Shown here piece by piece: positions 42,812-52,432 of a DNA stretch of 64,000 nt; within the stretch, counting starts at the first letter, position 1, and each line of letters opens with the position of its first letter. The stretch lies in assembly GCA_021730945.1 (NCBI GenBank), contig JAKFYH010000040.1:1-64000 (forward strand). Reading direction: 5' to 3'. Source of the stretch: Acidobacteriota bacterium (GTDB lineage: Bacteria; Acidobacteriota; Vicinamibacteria; Vicinamibacterales; UBA2999). The notes under the pieces were generated by a model. The model was not told the origin of the DNA, made no database searches, and saw only the letters and a program-made list of their open reading frames with translations. Made by a program: the position numbers and the translations under genes.

Positions 42812-44050
42812 TCACTCGTAGCGCATCGCGTCGACCGGCTCCAGGGCCGCCGCCTTCATCGCCGGATACCAGCCAAACACCAGGCCGACGGCAAACGACA
42901 CGACAAAGCCCAGCCCGATTGCCGCCACCGAGACGTGAGTACTCCAGCCGGCATACGCCGAAATGCCGGCCGCGATCGCGGCACCGGCTGCAATGCCGAC
43001 CATGCCTCCACCCACCGTCATCAGCAGCGTCTCGACCAGGAACTGCATGGTCACGTCCCGGCGGGTGGCGCCGGCCATGCGCCGCACCCCGATCTCGCGG
43101 GTGCGTTCCACCACCGATGTCAACATGATGTTCATGATGCCGATGCCGCCCACCAGCAGCGCCAGCGCGGCCACGCTGCCCACGACCACGCTGAATGTCC
43201 GTTGCGTGCGGTAGCGCTGGGCCAGCAGTTCGCGCGGCACCACGATCGAAAACTCATCGGCATCGCGAGTCTGCAACAGCAACCGCCGCAACACGCCGGC
43301 GAGCGCCTCCGACTGCGTGCCATCATCGATCTGGATCCACACCTCGTCCACCGGCTGGTTGGGGGCGACCACCAGGGTATGGCCGGTCAGCGTCGGCAGC
43401 GGGACGAATGCGGCGCGGTTGATGTTGTGCCAGCCCATGCTGCGGCCGGGCTGTGGGTCGGCACCCTGTTCGCGAAGCACGCCGATCACGCGATAGTGAT
43501 CGGCTGCCAGGGTCAGCGACTCGCCCAGTGGATCGCGAAAGCCGAACAACTGCCGGGCCAGGCCGGCGCCCAGCACGGCGACCCGCGCCACCGCGGCCTC
43601 GTCGGTCTCGGAAATGAAGCGGCCGCGGGCCAGGCCGAGCCGCAGGATCTGCTGGAACGGCGGGGTGATTCCCATTACTTGCCCGGTCAGCGATTGTTCG
43701 CCGCGTCCGACCTTCAGGTATCGCGACACCACCGGCGACCCGAGGCGCGCGGTCGGGACCATCGCCACCGCCCGTCCGGCATCGGCGGCACTCAGGCTGC
43801 GTCGCATGGTGCCGCGCGCGTTCAGGCCGCCGGCACTCTGCGCAACCAGGTTGTCCAGACCAAGCGCATCCACTTGTGCCAGCGCCTCGCGCGCCGCGCC
43901 TTCACTGACCGACATCATGGCGATGACCGCCGCCACGCCCAGCACGACGCCGGTCACACTGAGCGCCGTGCGCAGCCGGTAGCGGCCGAGCGCTTCGGTC
44001 GCAATCCGCAAGTACTCGGACAGCTCAGCGAGGTTGAAGGGCATCGCCAC
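42812..44050 (-). CDS. MacB-type ABC permease without ATPase domain
   Basis: 412 residues. Four membrane helices: one near the N-terminus (residues about 24-48, TALSVTGVVLGVAAVIAMMSV), then a large periplasmic domain, then three near the C-terminus (about 280-400), the MacB/FtsX layout. NIMLTSVVERTREIGVRRMAGA is the typical coupling-helix segment that touches an ATPase. No nucleotide-binding domain is fused and none is encoded nearby. The start overlaps the MacA-type adaptor gene by 26 bases; ATG at 44044 is an alternative. It should move substrate through the adaptor and the TolC channel encoded just upstream. Confidence 0.88.
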   Translation of the reverse strand: MAMPFNLAELSEYLRIATEALGRYRLRTALSVTGVVLGVAAVIAMMSVSEGAAREALAQVDALGLDNLVAQSAGGLNARGTMRRSLSAADAGRAVAMVPTARLGSPVVSRYLKVGRGEQSLTGQVMGITPPFQQILRLGLARGRFISETDEAAVARVAVLGAGLARQLFGFRDPLGESLTLAADHYRVIGVLREQGADPQPGRSMGWHNINRAAFVPLPTLTGHTLVVAPNQPVDEVWIQIDDGTQSEALAGVLRRLLLQTRDADEFSIVVPRELLAQRYRTQRTFSVVVGSVAALALLVGGIGIMNIMLTSVVERTREIGVRRMAGATRRDVTMQFLVETLLMTVGGGMVGIAAGAAIAAGISAYAGWSTHVSVAAIGLGFVVSFAVGLVFGWYPAMKAAALEPVDAMRYE

Positions 44051-45422
44051 GCGCCGGCGCCGGAGCCGGCACCCGCGTCCCGGGTTCGGTCAGCCTGACA
44101 CGGTCGCCTTCGCGCAGGCCGCTCGTGACTTCGGCCACGCGATCGTTGGACTCGCCGATCGCCACCACGCGCACCTCAGTTCCGGCTGTGGTGTCCAGGT
44201 AGACGACGCGGTGGCCGTCCTTGTTGAAGATCGCGGTGACCGGTACCAGTAACACGCCCTGGCGCGACCCGACCGTCACATCGGCGCGAATGGTCATCTC
44301 GGGCCGCAGTTCGGCGGTGGTGGCATCGAGGGCAATCACCAGATCGAAACGCTTGTCGTCAAACGGCCGGGCCGCCGATGCGCTGGCGAGGGCGCCGACC
44401 CGGGCCACCGTTCCGGTCAGCCTCAAGTCGGGAAACGCCTCGACCCGCACGGCGGCCGGCTGGCCTGGCGCGACGCGATGCACCTCGGCCTCCCCCACCG
44501 ATGCCTCCACCAGCATGCGGTTCACCTCCGGGATGGTGACAATGCCCTGGGTCGCGAACACCCGATCGCCCACCCGCAGCTTGCGGCGGGGGTTCGCGTT
44601 CAGGAATTCCTCATAGACCACCATGCCGGGCCCGCGCGCGCGAATGGTGCAGCCATCGACCAGCCGCGCCAGCAGCTCGACTCGCAACTCCGTCTCGTGC
44701 ACGCGCGTCCGGGCGTGCCCCAACTGCGACGCCTTCTGCGACAGCTGCAGCGCTGCGCGCTTCTGCTCGCGCGGGTGGGACAACTGCACGACGATGTCGG
44801 TGCGTTTGCGGGCGAGCGCCAGCTCGTCTTCGGCCTGATCGAGCTGGTCGCTGGTGCGCGCCAGTTCATCGCGGGTGATGAAACCCTTGTCGAGCAGCGG
44901 CCGCAGACTCGCGTACTCCTCGCGCAGCCGCTCGGTCTTCTTCTCGGCACGCAGCAGCGTCGTGCGCGCCTCTTCCACCGTCAGCGCCCCTTCGCCTTCA
45001 GAGACCGCTTTCACTTCGGCGCCGGCCTCGTCCCACTCGCCTTCAGCGACCTGCAGATCGATCTGCGCCTGGCGCAAGTCCTGGCGGGCTCGCGTCAGCT
45101 CAATCTCGAGATCGGTGGTGTCGAGCCGGGCCAGCAGGTCGCCGGCCTGAACCTTGCTGCCCTCGGCGGCGAGCTCGCGAATCTCGACATCGCGGCCGGG
45201 GATGGGCGATCGATAGGTGATCGACTGGATCGGCTTGAGCGTCCCGCTCGAGGTCAGGGTGGCGGTGAGGTCGCCGCGCGTCACGGTCGCCACCAGGCCG
45301 TCGGCGGCCGGCCGGCCTTGCCACCACCATGCCGTCGCCGCCACGGCCAGCACCAGGGCCGCGACCCGGGCCGCCCGCGGAAGATTCCCCGCCGTTCGCA
45401 CGATGTCGCCGACGCTCTTCAC
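44025..45422 (-). CDS. MacA/HlyD-type periplasmic adaptor
   Basis: 465 residues, anchored by one N-terminal helix (ALVLAVAATAWWW). A barrel-sandwich hybrid segment (GRDVEIRELAAEGSKVQAGDLLARLD), a long paired coiled coil (residues about 105-265) and beta-barrel and membrane-proximal parts follow, as in MacA. Adaptor hexamers bridge an inner-membrane pump and TolC. Start is GTG at 45422, overlapping the TolC-like stop by four bases. The coiled coil is longer than in many RND adaptors, supporting the ABC-type branch. Confidence 0.9.
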   Translation of the reverse strand: MKSVGDIVRTAGNLPRAARVAALVLAVAATAWWWQGRPAADGLVATVTRGDLTATLTSSGTLKPIQSITYRSPIPGRDVEIRELAAEGSKVQAGDLLARLDTTDLEIELTRARQDLRQAQIDLQVAEGEWDEAGAEVKAVSEGEGALTVEEARTTLLRAEKKTERLREEYASLRPLLDKGFITRDELARTSDQLDQAEDELALARKRTDIVVQLSHPREQKRAALQLSQKASQLGHARTRVHETELRVELLARLVDGCTIRARGPGMVVYEEFLNANPRRKLRVGDRVFATQGIVTIPEVNRMLVEASVGEAEVHRVAPGQPAAVRVEAFPDLRLTGTVARVGALASASAARPFDDKRFDLVIALDATTAELRPEMTIRADVTVGSRQGVLLVPVTAIFNKDGHRVVYLDTTAGTEVRVVAIGESNDRVAEVTSGLREGDRVRLTEPGTRVPAPAPARGDALQPR

Positions 45423-46879
45423 TGTGGCCGATTAGACGTCATCAGCACCGCCGCCGTCGAGTCGGCGACGTCGGTGCGGGGATTGAACACGCCGAGCACG
45501 GCGCGTAATCGTAATTGGGCCACCGCCGAGTCGGCCAGTGCCTGGATGCGGCGCCCCTCCGCGGCCAGAAGCCCGCTTTCGGCGGTGACGACATCGAGGT
45601 TGTTGGAGAGGCCGGTCTGGTAGCGAAGCTCGGCCACCTCCACTTCGCGGCGGCTGATTTCGACGCTGGTCTCGGCCGACAGCACCCCTCGCACCAGCCG
45701 GTCCCGTTCGCGCACGGCCTGCTTCACGTCGTCGGCAATCTGGCGTTCGAGTGTCGAGACTTCCCGGCGGCGGCGATCACGGTCGAGCATCGCCGACTGG
45801 TTCTCGACCTGTTGCGCCGTCCGATCGACCGGCATCGCGATCGTGAAGAAGGTCGCAAACTGGTAGCCGTCGACGCCAAAGCTGTTGCGAAACGAGTGGG
45901 CGGTCTCGCGGCGGGTCAGCGCCAGATTCACGTCCACTTGCGGCAACAACTGGTTGCGGGTGAATCGAATCTGGTGTTCGGCGTCGTCCCGCATGGCGAT
46001 GCGGCTTTGCAGGTCGAGCCGATTGGCCAGCGCCAGGCTGGTGGCCTGCGCGATGTCGATCGGAGCGGTCGCCGGGCGCGGAATTTCGGCGGCCACGTCG
46101 ATCCGATCGGCGGTGGTGCGCCCCATCAGGAAGGTGAGGCGGTCGCGTGCCTCCTCGACGCCCGATTGCGAGTCGAAGAACTGGATCTCGGCCTGGGCCA
46201 CCAACTGCTGCGATCGCAGCACGTCGAGCTGTGACACCAATCCGGCGTCGAGCTTGGCCTCTGATGCGTCACGCAGCCGGCGCGCCCGCTCCAGTGACTG
46301 GCGGGCCACTTCCACGTAAGTCTGCTGCGACACCACGCGGTAATAGGCGGCGGCCACGTCGACGGCCACCTGCTGCTCGGCCATCACCTGCTGGCGATCG
46401 GCGTCGGCCCGGCGCATCTCGGCGCTCGTCAGCGATCGCCGGGAGACACTGCGGCCAAATCCACGCAGCAGCGGCTGCGTGAGGGTCAACGTGGTATCGG
46501 CGTTGTAGAACAGCAGGTCGCCGCCGGATTGCCCGGGAATCTGCGCCGAGACAGTTCCGGCCGACACCCGCATCTCGGTGCCGGTGACCAGGCGCTGCGT
46601 GACATCGACCCGGTAGGTCTGGCTGCTCACATCGGTGCTGCCAAACGACCCGAAGATATTGGGCGTGACCTTGGGCCTGAAGGTGTTGCGGGCCAGCCGC
46701 AGTCCCAGGTCGGCCTGGGCGATGGTGTCGGCCTGGTTCACCAGCCGCTCGTTTCGGGCCAGGGCCTCGTCAACGGCCTGGGCCAGCGTGGTCACCTGCG
46801 CGAAGGCCGGCGAGGCCGGCAGCAGGACGCAGAACACCCACACTGCGGGATGGGGAAATCGAGTCGACCATTGCCTCAC
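45419..46879 (-). CDS. TolC-like outer-membrane efflux protein
   Basis: 486 residues with a signal peptide ending LLPASPAFA. Two OEP repeats with long helices (LAQAVDEALARNERL to about 250, then 255-450) form the trimeric channel-tunnel. It is the first gene of the TolC-adaptor-permease operon, all overlapping by 4-26 bases. It would carry the exported molecule through the outer membrane. The C-terminal tail (STAAVLMTSNRPQ) is low complexity. The export substrate is unknown. Confidence 0.9.
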   Translation of the reverse strand: MRQWSTRFPHPAVWVFCVLLPASPAFAQVTTLAQAVDEALARNERLVNQADTIAQADLGLRLARNTFRPKVTPNIFGSFGSTDVSSQTYRVDVTQRLVTGTEMRVSAGTVSAQIPGQSGGDLLFYNADTTLTLTQPLLRGFGRSVSRRSLTSAEMRRADADRQQVMAEQQVAVDVAAAYYRVVSQQTYVEVARQSLERARRLRDASEAKLDAGLVSQLDVLRSQQLVAQAEIQFFDSQSGVEEARDRLTFLMGRTTADRIDVAAEIPRPATAPIDIAQATSLALANRLDLQSRIAMRDDAEHQIRFTRNQLLPQVDVNLALTRRETAHSFRNSFGVDGYQFATFFTIAMPVDRTAQQVENQSAMLDRDRRRREVSTLERQIADDVKQAVRERDRLVRGVLSAETSVEISRREVEVAELRYQTGLSNNLDVVTAESGLLAAEGRRIQALADSAVAQLRLRAVLGVFNPRTDVADSTAAVLMTSNRPQ

Positions 46880-46942
46880 AATGCCTTCCAGTCTGCCGCG
46901 ATGGTTCAGCCGGCGCCCGTCGGCGGGCGTCGTCCCGGGCGG

Positions 46943-48004
46943 TCAGCGCAGCGTAACCGAAAACGTCCCGGCGGCGGTTTCGCGAACAATACCGCCGCGG
47001 CCGCCAATGGTCTCGCTCCGCTCGTCGAAGACCAGGGTCCCGGTGATCACGCCTCCCGAGAGCACGCCCTGGAACGACAGCAGCCGGGTGGCGGTCACGC
47101 TCTGGCTGGGGTCGAAGTCCGCTGGCCGGGTCTCGGTTTGCTGGTCGCGAAACCCGAGTGACTGCGGCGTGCCGGTGATGGCGAAACTGTTGCTGAACAT
47201 GTCGGTATGCGTCGGGCCATCGCAGGTCTGCGAACTGACGGCATCGGTGCCGGAGATCTCGCCGCGGCCGCTCACGCTCGTGGCCGACTGCGCGTCGAGG
47301 TTGATCTTCATCGTACCGGTGATCGTGCGCGTGATGACGCAGGTGAAGCCGCCGACGACCGTGCTGACAATCTGGCCGGTGAGCGGCCCGCTGAACGCGC
47401 TCTTGGCCGGTTCCTCGTCCTTCCTCACGACCTGCGTGGCAACCAGGGCGCCGCCGCCCACCGCGGCGCCGACCACGCCAAGGGTGGTGGCCGACAGCCC
47501 GCCGCCGCCAGCCACGCCGCCGCCGGCCGCACCTGACGCGCCACCGGTGCCCCCACCAGCGGTGCCGGCGGAGCCGCCGCTGCTGGCGGCGCTGGCGGCC
47601 TGGGCCGCGGCCTGCGCGGCCGTCAGCACGTTGGTCTGCGCGATGGTGGCCGTGGCCACCTGTCCCTGGAAGGCCGCCTGCACCTGGATCTGAAACGCGC
47701 CGGCGGCCGACGGAGTGAGACCGGTCACTGCCGCCTGCCCGGCGGCGTTGGTGGCGACGGTCAGCGTCGAGGCGCCACCAAACGACGCCGCCTTGCCGCC
47801 CTCGATTGAAAACGTCACCAACGCGCCCGGCACCGGCAGGTTGTTACGATCGCGCACTTCGACCAGCGGCCGGACCGCCGTCTTCTGCTGGATGATGTTG
47901 ACGCCGTCCTCGCCCTCGATCACGACGATGCGCAGGCCGGCGGTCTGGGCGGCGGCGGTCACGGCCCAGGCGGCCAGCACGAGAGTAATCGTCCGAATGG
48001 TCAT
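46943..48004 (-). CDS. Secreted Ig-like/Gly-rich protein, third gene of kinase-caspase operon
   Basis: 353 residues with a signal peptide (MTIRTITLVLAAWAVTAAAQ). Residues about 22-115 form a bacterial Ig-like (Big/invasin) domain: VRDRNNLPVPGALVTFSIEGG and TNAAGQAAVTG are typical. Residues about 125-185 are Ala, Gly and Ser-rich, ending in a hydrophobic glycine-zipper-like helix (TTLGVVGAAVGGGALVATQVV), a possible membrane segment. The remaining 165 residues form a beta-rich domain with a disulfide candidate pair. ATG at 48004 overlaps the caspase gene stop by four bases. It could be an effector or substrate of the protease next door, which is inference only. Confidence 0.72.
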   Translation of the reverse strand: MTIRTITLVLAAWAVTAAAQTAGLRIVVIEGEDGVNIIQQKTAVRPLVEVRDRNNLPVPGALVTFSIEGGKAASFGGASTLTVATNAAGQAAVTGLTPSAAGAFQIQVQAAFQGQVATATIAQTNVLTAAQAAAQAASAASSGGSAGTAGGGTGGASGAAGGGVAGGGGLSATTLGVVGAAVGGGALVATQVVRKDEEPAKSAFSGPLTGQIVSTVVGGFTCVITRTITGTMKINLDAQSATSVSGRGEISGTDAVSSQTCDGPTHTDMFSNSFAITGTPQSLGFRDQQTETRPADFDPSQSVTATRLLSFQGVLSGGVITGTLVFDERSETIGGRGGIVRETAAGTFSVTLR

Positions 48005-50154
48005 GGCCGGCATCCGCTGCGAGGAAGGATCGCGTCGATCTGCCCGACGTAGTTGCGGGCATTTCTCGACTCGTCCAGGTGTGGGTTGATGGTGAGCATC
48101 TTCGCGTAGCTGGCCCGCGCATCGGCCAGGTAGCTGCAAGCCTGCCGGGCATTGTAGAGATCGCGGTTGACGTTACCGAGCAGGAAGTGCGCGATCGGAT
48201 CCCTGGGGGCATGGCTGAGTGCGCGCTTGCAGTAGTCGCGCGCCTTGAGGGGATTGCCCACCTTCTGTTCCGACAGGCACAACCCCAGGAATCCGGCGCT
48301 GCGCAGGCTGTCATACGCGCCCTGGCGATCGGCATGGCGACGATCGCCAACGCCAAGGCCGATGAAGTGAAAGGCCAGGCGCGAACCGAGCCCGGTCGAA
48401 AAGTTCGTCAAGTCGAGAAAGGAGCGGTAGTTCGTCCGGGCGTCGGCGTAGAGGCCAATTTGGCGGAGGGGGTCGGTGCTCTCAGCGGCAAGGTGCCGCA
48501 TCGCATCGGCCTTCCACAGGTGCGCCTGCGCGTTTGACGGCTTGATCTGGATGGCGCGGTCGGCGTTCTCCACCGCCCTGCCCCACGCCGCCTTGTCCCA
48601 ATACGCGCGAGCCAGCATGGAAAAGGCCTGGTCGTCATCGGCATCGAGCCGAAGGGCCTCGGTCAGTTCGCGAATGGCCGCATCCGGGTCGCCTTGTTCA
48701 ATCAGGACCGCGGCGCACTCGATGCGCGAGTCGACGTGCGTGGGGTCGATGGCGATCGCCCGGCGAAAAAACCCCACCGCTTCGTCGTGGCGCAGGAGCA
48801 GCTGGTTGACCTGGCCGAGGTGGTAGGCAGCCACGCTGAAATCGGGATCGATCGCCAGCGCCTGCTGGAACAACGCCGCTGCCTGCTTGAGATCGGACTC
48901 GCTCTGACGCCGTTCGACCGGCACCAGGTTCATCAGGCTGAGCGCGGAGCGCCGGGTGAAGAGCAGTTTCTCGCCCTGATCGTTCAGGGCCTGCGCCGGC
49001 TTCTTGATCTGGCGCACGTATCGAATCCGCACGGTCACCGCGACTTCCTGGCCGGGGGCGATCATGACCTCCTGGCGGTCGGGCTCGTAGCCTTCGCGCG
49101 CGCCGCGGAATTCGTGGAGGCCGGCCGGCAGGCTCGGGAGCACGAGCGGCTTGGATTTCGAGAGGCGGCCAATCAGCGCACCATCCACATAGAGATCGAC
49201 GTCGTCCATGTTGGTCTCGACCACGGCGGTGCCGAGCATCGACGGCGCCCTGGCGCCCTCGGCGCTGCAGCCGCTGCCCACGCCGAGCAGCATGTCGGGC
49301 TCGTAGTCACCGCGCGCGGTGGGAGTCTGCGACAACTGGCGGTCGCGGGCGTAGCGGCGGACGTTGGACCGGACGTACTCGATCAGTTCGTCCGCGGTGA
49401 TTCGCCCGTCGCACGGGTCGGAGTCGGCATAGCCGCGAAACGCCTGCACCAGGAAGTAGGTGAAGAACCCATAGCCGGTGGACAGGTTGGGATCTTCAAA
49501 ACTCTGTTCGCGTTCGGTGGTGGCGGTCAGAGTCAGGAAGCTGGTCGGCAGCGCGCTGAACTGCCGCTCGAGCGCTTCGTTGGTGGTCTCGGCGTTGATC
49601 TTTCCCGAGTGACACGCATCGGTCAGCAACACCTTCCAGTTGGCGCTCACCCGGTTGGCGAGGACCTCGCCGAGCCGCGACATCGGATACGCGGTGGCCT
49701 CCAGGCGATTGGGATCGACGTCCCAGGGAGCGAGGTAGCCCTTGCCATCCTGCACGAAGCCGTGGCCGGCAAAATACACCACCACGCGGTCGGCCGGCTG
49801 CGCGACCGATGGCAGCCACTCCTCCAGTTCGCGCCGGACGTTCGCCAGGGTCGCGTCTGGGCCCTTGAGGAAGTGGACGTTCTCGGCCGGGAAGGCTCCG
49901 CCCTCGTGGTTGATGAGGACGCGATACATCGCGTCAGCATCGCTCTCGGGGAACTGAAGTTGCTTTGAGGCATCAAGGTGCTGGTACTGGCCGACGCCGA
50001 CAATCACCGCGTATCCGCGCGGGATTCCATCGCGGACCGGCGCCGGCTTGGCGGGCACCAGGATCAGATCGCGAGGCGCCTGCGGCGCCGGGGACGTCCC
50101 CTGCGCCGCCGCCACGGTCGCCGACACGAGCAGGACGAAGAGCGCCCGGATCAT
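48001..50154 (-). CDS. Secreted caspase-like protease with PEGA and TPR repeats
   Basis: 717 residues. After a signal peptide (MIRALFVLLVSATVAAAQ), residues about 45-280 are a C14 caspase-like domain. The catalytic dyad is intact: His131 in YFAGHGF and Cys181 in LLTDACHSGK. A PEGA domain follows (about 310-380, DVDLYVDGALIGRL, LPAGLHEFRGAREGYEPDRQEV), then four or five TPRs (about 415-600), ending with a helical repeat tail. Caspase-like proteins in bacteria cut after Arg, Lys or Asp and are linked to stress and signalling. The start overlaps the kinase gene stop by four bases. The signal peptide places it outside the cytoplasm. Confidence 0.88.
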   Translation of the reverse strand: MIRALFVLLVSATVAAAQGTSPAPQAPRDLILVPAKPAPVRDGIPRGYAVIVGVGQYQHLDASKQLQFPESDADAMYRVLINHEGGAFPAENVHFLKGPDATLANVRRELEEWLPSVAQPADRVVVYFAGHGFVQDGKGYLAPWDVDPNRLEATAYPMSRLGEVLANRVSANWKVLLTDACHSGKINAETTNEALERQFSALPTSFLTLTATTEREQSFEDPNLSTGYGFFTYFLVQAFRGYADSDPCDGRITADELIEYVRSNVRRYARDRQLSQTPTARGDYEPDMLLGVGSGCSAEGARAPSMLGTAVVETNMDDVDLYVDGALIGRLSKSKPLVLPSLPAGLHEFRGAREGYEPDRQEVMIAPGQEVAVTVRIRYVRQIKKPAQALNDQGEKLLFTRRSALSLMNLVPVERRQSESDLKQAAALFQQALAIDPDFSVAAYHLGQVNQLLLRHDEAVGFFRRAIAIDPTHVDSRIECAAVLIEQGDPDAAIRELTEALRLDADDDQAFSMLARAYWDKAAWGRAVENADRAIQIKPSNAQAHLWKADAMRHLAAESTDPLRQIGLYADARTNYRSFLDLTNFSTGLGSRLAFHFIGLGVGDRRHADRQGAYDSLRSAGFLGLCLSEQKVGNPLKARDYCKRALSHAPRDPIAHFLLGNVNRDLYNARQACSYLADARASYAKMLTINPHLDESRNARNYVGQIDAILPRSGCRP

Positions 50155-51950
50155 TGGTGGTTCAAGCTGATGGTGGCGGTCACGGCCTTGCCGACCTCGG
50201 CCCGGTTGACGACATAAGTGGCCTGCCTCACGCCGGGCTTGCCGCCGCTCGACTGATCCTTGGTGAAGATCAGGTCGCGCGAGCGAACACTTTGCTGCAG
50301 GTCCTGGACGACCGATGCCGTCAGCGTTTCCGCCCTGGTCACCGGGCGGGCAAAGCCGGGCAGCTGGCTGAGCGGCTCGCGGCTCAGGAACACGAACAGG
50401 TGTTCGGTCCCGACCTGGTCGTCGAACTGGAACCAGCCGCCATCGGAAGGCACATCGTACTGCTCGAGCGGCGCAATCTGGTTACGTCCGCCGTTGATCT
50501 GGGCGCTTGGGAACAGGACCGCCCAATTGCCGCTCGTCCCCTGCATCGCGACATAAAGATAGCCGGCGATGTTCGACTCGAACGAGAGTTTCAGCTTGTC
50601 GCCGGATCGAAAAATGGCGCCGGCGTCCACGTCCACTTCGGCCCCGTCCGGCCGCTGCTGAATCAAGCGGTAGCGCAGACCGGCGGGCGCCCCGGCAGCG
50701 GTATTCGAAAACAGTTGCTGGGCGGTCAATGGCGAAGCCGCGCCCGGCGCGACAATCGGCAGCGCTCGCGCCGGGGCTTCTGGCACCCTGGCCGTATCCG
50801 TGGCAGCCGGCGCCGTGTCAGTTGGCACCGGGGCCGCAGGAACCACCGCCGGTGATGCCAGCGTCGATGGCGGAGCGGCCGCGGTCGAGGCCTCTGCCGC
50901 GTTGGGCGCGGCTGCGCGTTCCAGATCCGAGGCCGGCCAACCGACAACCAGGGCGGTCACCACGACGGCGGCCACGCCGCTTGCCCACCACAGCGTTCGC
51001 GATCCTCGCGCGGTCGAATCAAGCAGCGAGGCGGCCGGCGGTGCCGCGGTCAGCGGTTCCGGGAGAACCACGGTCGGGTCGCCGGCGCGCGACTCGATGC
51101 TGGAAATCCGGGCGCGCGACTGATCGAGAAACCGCAACAGCGCGCCGCGCATGTCGTCGGCCGACTGAAAGCGGTCGCCAGGCGCCTTCGCCATGGCCCG
51201 CGACACGATGCCCTCGATCTCCGGCAGCAGCCGGCTCATGTCGGTATCCATCGGCGCCGGCGTTTCCTGGATCACCTTGAGGATGACCGACGAGATGCTG
51301 CTGTTGTCGGGCTCGAAGGGACGGCGTCCCGACAGCATCTCGTAGGCCATCACCCCGGTCGAGTAGATGTCAGTGCGGCGATCGATTGTCTCGCCCTTCA
51401 ACTGCTCGGGCGAGGCATAGTGCGGCGTGCCCAGGACGTTGCCCGACGCCGTGAGCGTGTCGGCCTGCAGCATGCGGGCGAGGCCAAAGTCGACCAGTTT
51501 GACCGAGCCATCGGACTGAATATGGATGTTGCTGGGCTTGATGTCCCGATGCACCACCTCAAGGGCGTGCGCATGGTGCAGCGCCTCGAGGACCTGCGCC
51601 AGGATGGTGATCTTGGCCTCGAACGCGAGGTGGTTGCGTTCGAGAACCTGCGAGAGGTTCTCGCCCTGCAGGTACTCCATCGCAATATAGACGACGCCCT
51701 CGATCTGCCCCGCTTCGTAGACGGTAACGATGTTGCGGTGCGAGAGGCGCGCGCACGCCTGCGCCTCGCGCATCAGCCGGTCGAGATATTCGGGACGATC
51801 GATGTCAGGCCGGACCGTCTTGACGGCCACGATGCGCTGCAAAGTCGGGTCGAAGGCCTTGTAGACCTCGCCCATACCTCCACGTCCGAGCAGCGCCTCC
51901 ACGCGGAAGCGGCCGATGTGTTCTGGCAACGGGATCGATCGCATGCCCAT
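50151..51950 (-). CDS. Transmembrane Ser/Thr protein kinase with C-terminal DUF4384
   Basis: 599 residues, Hanks-type. Residues 13-275 are the kinase: glycine loop GRGGMGEVY, ATP lysine Lys44, HRDIKPSN (Asp136 catalytic) and DFG Asp154. The activation loop has GTPHYASPEQ. A single helix (320-338) crosses the membrane, a Pro/Ala-rich linker follows, and the outside part (about 430-560) is DUF4384, often found near caspase-like proteins. The kinase side is cytoplasmic and DUF4384 is periplasmic. A GAGG ribosome site precedes the ATG at 51950. It is first in an overlapping kinase-caspase-Ig operon. Confidence 0.9.
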   Translation of the reverse strand: MGMRSIPLPEHIGRFRVEALLGRGGMGEVYKAFDPTLQRIVAVKTVRPDIDRPEYLDRLMREAQACARLSHRNIVTVYEAGQIEGVVYIAMEYLQGENLSQVLERNHLAFEAKITILAQVLEALHHAHALEVVHRDIKPSNIHIQSDGSVKLVDFGLARMLQADTLTASGNVLGTPHYASPEQLKGETIDRRTDIYSTGVMAYEMLSGRRPFEPDNSSISSVILKVIQETPAPMDTDMSRLLPEIEGIVSRAMAKAPGDRFQSADDMRGALLRFLDQSRARISSIESRAGDPTVVLPEPLTAAPPAASLLDSTARGSRTLWWASGVAAVVVTALVVGWPASDLERAAAPNAAEASTAAAPPSTLASPAVVPAAPVPTDTAPAATDTARVPEAPARALPIVAPGAASPLTAQQLFSNTAAGAPAGLRYRLIQQRPDGAEVDVDAGAIFRSGDKLKLSFESNIAGYLYVAMQGTSGNWAVLFPSAQINGGRNQIAPLEQYDVPSDGGWFQFDDQVGTEHLFVFLSREPLSQLPGFARPVTRAETLTASVVQDLQQSVRSRDLIFTKDQSSGGKPGVRQATYVVNRAEVGKAVTATISLNHQ

Positions 51951-52432
51951 AAGGACCTCGAAATAAGCCTTTCCGACTTAGACAGGACGATCTTCGTAAC
52001 GCAACATCGTCTTGTTCAACGCGGGCACTTTGATGGTCAACGAGTGCTCACGAAGTGACTACAGAAGACATATCAAGGGCAGTGCCGAGGTGATTTGGGC
52101 CGGTTTTCGCAGAAAATGCCCTTCGGCTCGACACGCGACTTACAAAATTGGCGAGCCGATCACAATCCTCGCACTGACTGAGTGGGAGTGTAGCGGAAAG
52201 TCGCCGGGAAAGACTAAGGGCGGCGGCCCATTGCTGAACCGCCGCCCAAAAGTTGCCGCCAACCTGGCTCCCCCCAGCTACTGCGGCACTCGCACCGCAG
52301 TAAACAGACTGGCGACAGCCACCGTCAATCCAAAGTCCGTGCCGGGCGAATTCCGGCCGTTTTCCCCGGAATCTGCCGGGCCGGAGCGCCGGGAGGCCAA
52401 CAGGATTGTTGGCACAATCACGAATCTTGCCG
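51951..52432. other. Intergenic region, no gene seen
   Basis: 482 bases between the kinase and the DGQHR genes, both on the minus strand. I see no credible coding frame and no RNA gene. Contents: a GC-rich hairpin (listed) and probably the kinase promoter, but no clear -35/-10 pair. Confidence 0.5.
52218..52247 (-). terminator. Hairpin GGGCGGCGG / CCGCCGCCC, weak terminator candidate
   Basis: Perfect 9-bp GC arms with a 12-base loop lie about 190 bases beyond the DGQHR stop. On the minus strand it is followed by TTAGTCTTTCC, a poor T-run. Confidence 0.3.
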
